In this document: positions 60,254-64,000 of the stretch, one piece after another
Numbering within the stretch: the stretch's first letter is position 1
How the letters are laid out: each line of letters starts with the position of its first letter
NCBI RefSeq assembly: GCF_027744825.2
Contig: NC_071347.1
Span: 17,905,001 to 17,969,000 of the forward strand
Direction: 5' to 3'
Source: Synchiropus splendidus
Taxonomy: Eukaryota; Chordata; Actinopteri; Syngnathiformes; Callionymidae
DNA: 64,000 bases
Translations under genes and position numbers: made by a program
The notes under the pieces: model-generated
Database searches by the model: none
Told to the model about the DNA's origin: nothing
What the model saw: the letters and a program-made list of their open reading frames with translations, nothing else

Positions 60254-62634
60254 AAAATAAGTGAAAAACATGGCAGTTTATGGCAAACACCCCTGTCAAA
60301 TGATTACATTTTCTGAGCCACATTTGCTTCAGTACAATCAATATATTTTATACTGTGGGATCAGGCCTTTATAGATAGCTCATGAAAGACTTTGGCGAAT
60401 GAAACATATTACAAAGCAACAAACGGTTACAAAGAAGAAGACTTTATTCATTCATTTTCTTTTAACTTCATTTACAAGGTCATGGGAGTCCGTCCCAGCT
60501 ACGTGGCTCAAGAGCCAGGAGACACCTGGAAAGGTCGCCATTCCACCACGACAAGCTGGGATTGCTCCATTCATCACCTGTGGGTCACTGTGAGTTTCTT
60601 TTCTGTGCTCATCTTAACCAAACAGAATCATGCTATTATTATGAGGCTCATCGCAAACTCTGTGAGGTCACTTGTCCTTGGTACACTTCCAAAGTATTAG
60701 TTTCATAAAATCGAGTGCAGTTGAATTCAAGTAGCCACCGTCACCTGTGCCCTGGAAAGTAGGGGAAAGGTCAGCCGTCTTATCAGAGCACATGGTGTTA
60801 CTATCACTTGTGTATTTCAAAATGAGCAAAGTAGTGACAAAGTAAAACAGTCAGAAATGTCATTTTATGTTAAACTAGATCTTCAATCTTCAATAGATCT
60901 GCATTGTTTTAAGGTATGAATTTCTGTCCGATCATCAAACGCAGCGTGGAAAATACCAAACAATAACACTGAGGTAGAAGGAGGTCAAAGGTGACTGCAT
61001 ATGACCGACTGGGTGACTGTTCTAGAATGACTTTTTCCATGTCATATGACAGAGGAGTCCAAGTGGGACAAAGTTCATTGGCCAGATATAGCCTGGTGCC
61101 GGCTGAGCATGTGCGCAATACTCAGACGGAATAATGTAAACACAGAGTGTATGTGAACACGAGTGTCTCTGAATGCCACTTCTCTGCCCCCATCATCACA
61201 CTGTAGATTTTACATTAACATTTAACATTCAATCCAAATCTGTCTTTTAGTGATCATTTGCAACCCTGATAGTAATATTTGAAAAATTAACTCAACATTC
61301 AGAAAAGTTGAAAACGTCTTACTTTGCTATACAATGTTGCGAAGGATCCACCGGGTCAGAAGAACTCTCCAGACAGTGTCGATATAAAACCAGACTGTGT
61401 GACTCGTCTGCCCTTCAAGTGGCTTCCACAGGTAGCGATCTGAGCTTCTCCTCCTCCCTCTTTCGCCCAACAACCGTCTCCCCTCCTCACTCTCTCCCTG
61501 TGAAACTGGACACCGATCACAGGCGGAGAGCTCATTTGCCAAGTCAGGGCTTCATCACCATATTTGTTGCATTATTGGGACCAACACTTTGTCAGTCCCT
61601 GCATTAAACATCTCTTTGGAGAGGAATCCTTTCACAGTGTTAAAGAAAGGAGAAACACGTAGTTACATTTCCGTTTTTGAATCTCAGATTTTCATGCAGC
61701 TCCACACTGCTTCGCTTAAGTTAGTGTCAGCTATTATCATCTTTTTATTTAGCTACTTGACAGTGGTCTGGTTTATTTCCTATGGGGCCACATTATATAC
61801 TGTGACAAAGGTGAGAGGCCGTCAAGCCAGAGGGCTGAAGCGAAACAATCCTATCAAATGCCAGCAAAATTGTATTTCTGAAAATAGGACTATGCCCTGA
61901 TATTATATGCTTTAAAAATGTACACAAATATTTGAAGTTCTCATAATTTAGTGAACATCTGGGATATGAAGGACCTTAATGTTATGATAATATATGTATT
62001 TTGAAGGAGAAGACATACTGTTGAGCACTACTAATTAAAATAAATACATTTTAAAAGAAAAATTGAATTAGTAATAAATACTGAAAAAAAAATCACAAAA
62101 AAATTGTATGCAGTTTTGACCTCATGAGGGTCACATAAACACAAGTAAAGGGCCTCACATTGCCCGCTGCTGGTTTAGGCTGTGTTAAAGCCTAACTGGT
62201 TCTGGTTCACTCCCTCTGTCCCAAAACAGTGAGGATTGTCGACTGAATTTTATCATAACTGCGAAGCCTGCAGCACTAACTATGTGTACACAAAGCTCTG
62301 GGCTTTTACTACTGTTGTTTGATGTACAAACTAGTGGCAGGTAAATACAGGGTTTCTGCTTCTGCGGGACCACGGCTTAAATGAGAGCTGCCTTCAGAAA
62401 AATGTTCTCTTTTTAAGGATGAACTCTCATGTGAAATGAAGTGGAAACTGATAACACACAACGCATCATGGAGGTGGACATGAACATGACAGTTTTCTGC
62501 CTGTTTTTCACTGAACCATCATAATGAAACATCGTTGAATATGGAGCTCAAGTTGCACATTCCGGACAAACGTGAAGAGACAGGCCGCTGCTGGTTGAAG
62601 CGAGATTTATATCTCATAATTAAAAACTAGTGTT
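60254..62634. other. Intergenic region between cpt1b and the kelch gene
   Basis: No gene recognised. It should contain the cpt1b promoter and 5' UTR exon(s), but no donor is distinctive enough to place. Plus-strand frames at 60392-60700 and 61308-61900 have no domain similarity. AT-rich after 61900. Confidence 0.4.
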
Positions 62635-62640
62635 TTTATT
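62635..62640 (-). terminator. AATAAA polyadenylation signal of the kelch gene
   Basis: Minus-strand AATAAA about 130 nt after the stop codon at 62769-62771. Confidence 0.6.
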
Positions 62641-62768
62641 GTCACCAAAAAAATCCTGGCAGAAACCCTGAAATACCTGTCAAGATTTGTGCTTAACTAT
62701 GCTGATGCTAATGCATCCGTGGCTCTGTCCTCCATGACCTGGCTCCCAATGGACGGTAAGGATTACTA

Positions 62769-64000
62769 TCAAAAGCAGAGGTGAAAAACTGCATCATAGC
62801 AGGTAGAGACGGGTAAAAGAGGAAGTGGTGTGACGGCCAGAGTTTGAAGATCCAGCTTGACAGCGGTGTTGTGCTCTATACTTGGCATCAAGACTTCATC
62901 ACCAGAGACAGTTCCCTGGCCAGCTAGCGACACTTTAGTTGCTCTTCGTGCCTGAGATTGAAGAAGAAGAAATGGTTACGAATAAAAAGCGTGCTTTTTA
63001 AGTGATTCTCACCTGACCCCACTTCTGGGATTTAACGCAAAATGATATCAGGACATTGTTGAAGTTGTTCCCGCCGATCACCAGCAGCTCATCTGTGACG
63101 CCCAACAAGTAAAGAGTGGGGAGGTCCGCGTCAGTTCTGGTCAGAGTGGGAAGCAACTCTGTCCAAGAGTCTAAGCAAAAGACAAGACAAATGTTCACCG
63201 TCCACAGCAATATCATTTAAAAATTCACCAACCTTGTCGGGTATCATACTGGAGAAGCAGCTTTTCTCCAGTTCGCTGAATGTTCCCCAACACGAAGAGC
63301 TTTGGGCCTAGACTAGCAGCCAGTGGAACATCGTGGGACATGGACATGGTGAACTGGAAGTCGGTGAGTGGCAGCGAAGAGACAAACCTAAAAAGAATGT
63401 TCATTCAGAATAGACAGATGAAAAAGAATATCTCAAAGTCAATTCCCATACCTCCACGTGTCCTTCCATGGATCATAGCATTCCACAGCTGTGTACAGAG
63501 AAGTGCTGGAGTCAGGTGTTACCAGCGAGTCCAAGTACCAGCCACCCACCGCGTAAATACATCCGTCACAGGCCACGGCACTGAAATGTCGGCGGTGCTG
63601 TTGAAGAGCATTGGAACGCTTGAAAGTTGAATGTTTTTAAAAAAAGTCCTATCCAATCTTACCTTGATAAGAGGAGCCGTGTGGACCCAGGTGTGGGTGA
63701 GGGGGTTGTACCTGAAGGAAGCCATCTTGAACTCCCATCCTCGCCTCACTCGCTCTCTAAAGCCCCCGATGATGTACAGGTAGTTGTGCAAGACCACCGC
63801 AGTGAAGCACCACTTGTCCGCTCTAAAGGGAAACTCGGTGAGGGAACACCACTCTGTGCTCTGCTCTGACTCTCTCAGGGTGAAGATGCGCCTCGATCCT
63901 TCTGTTTCTGGGTCGCTCCAGGAAGTCAGGTTCTCCTTCCTGAGGCTGCAAAGTCGTGGGGTGCCCTCGGCCCTCAGGTGGACCAGCTGCTGCCTCACAT
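62769..64000 (-). CDS. Kelch-repeat protein, C-terminal part (cut by window edge)
   Basis: Probable BTB-BACK-kelch adaptor of a Cullin-3 ubiquitin ligase, inferred because only the linker and kelch propeller are in the window. Exons: 63663 to beyond 64000, 63452-63597, 63233-63387, 63013-63170, 62769-62951. They give about 325 visible residues with continuous phase. The visible part opens with a BACK-to-kelch linker segment (LVHLRAEGTPRLCSLRKENL). Kelch blades follow, with hydrophobic-GG motifs: LYIIGGF with FRYNPLTHTW, IYAVGGW with VECYDPWKDTW, LFVLGN with LLQYDTRQDSW, and LLVIGGN with KSQKW. Introns are only 61-65 bp. I cannot name the KLHL/KBTBD member without the BTB domain. It lies upstream of cpt1b on the same strand. 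Confidence 0.87.

Noticed and set aside
61308..61900. Two plus-strand frames upstream of cpt1b
   Set aside because: No similarity and no conserved features; one ends in a hydrophobic stretch that is probably chance in AT-rich DNA.

Overview
The window looks like nuclear DNA of a ray-finned (teleost, probably percomorph) fish. All genes but one are split by GT-AG introns, many only about 60-100 bp long. The proteins are vertebrate orthologues, and the repeats are teleost-style: short TIR elements, hAT-like termini, LINE 3' ends and long TA and ATTTTT microsatellites. There is no bacterial, plasmid, phage or CRISPR content. Gene models were built by reading splice sites by eye and checking reading-frame continuity. 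In every multi-exon model the visible coding exons keep phase throughout, and all but the window-truncated kelch gene sum to a whole number of codons.

Layout: (1) 1-30 kb is gene-poor. Its only convincing coding unit is a four-domain immunoglobulin-superfamily membrane receptor in a single exon (1927-3225, +). The rest is interspersed repeats, microsatellites and AT-rich, homeodomain-motif-dense stretches that could be conserved regulatory elements. (2) 30.1-35.2 kb (-) is a five-exon gene for a membrane-anchored flavoprotein monooxygenase-like protein that I cannot name. (3) 38.3-52.1 kb is a block matching the human 10p13 order: prpf18 (-), bend7 (+), sephs1 (+). prpf18 and bend7 are head to head with 790 bp between start codons. 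(4) 53.3-60.2 kb (-) is an 18-coding-exon carnitine palmitoyltransferase 1 gene, best match the muscle isoform cpt1b, tail to tail with sephs1. (5) 62.8-64 kb (-) is the 3' part of a kelch-repeat gene cut by the window edge.

The genes are not a pathway. prpf18 is a second-step splicing factor, bend7 a BEN-domain chromatin or DNA-binding protein, sephs1 the non-selenium paralogue of selenophosphate synthetase, and cpt1b the gatekeeper of mitochondrial fatty-acid import. I found no convincing new multi-gene system. The items most worth following up are the uncharacterised flavoprotein, the intronless Ig receptor whose natural ATG is out of frame across a CTG run, several non-autonomous DNA transposon families whose termini can be worked out from copies inside this window, and a synteny junction between sephs1 and cpt1b.
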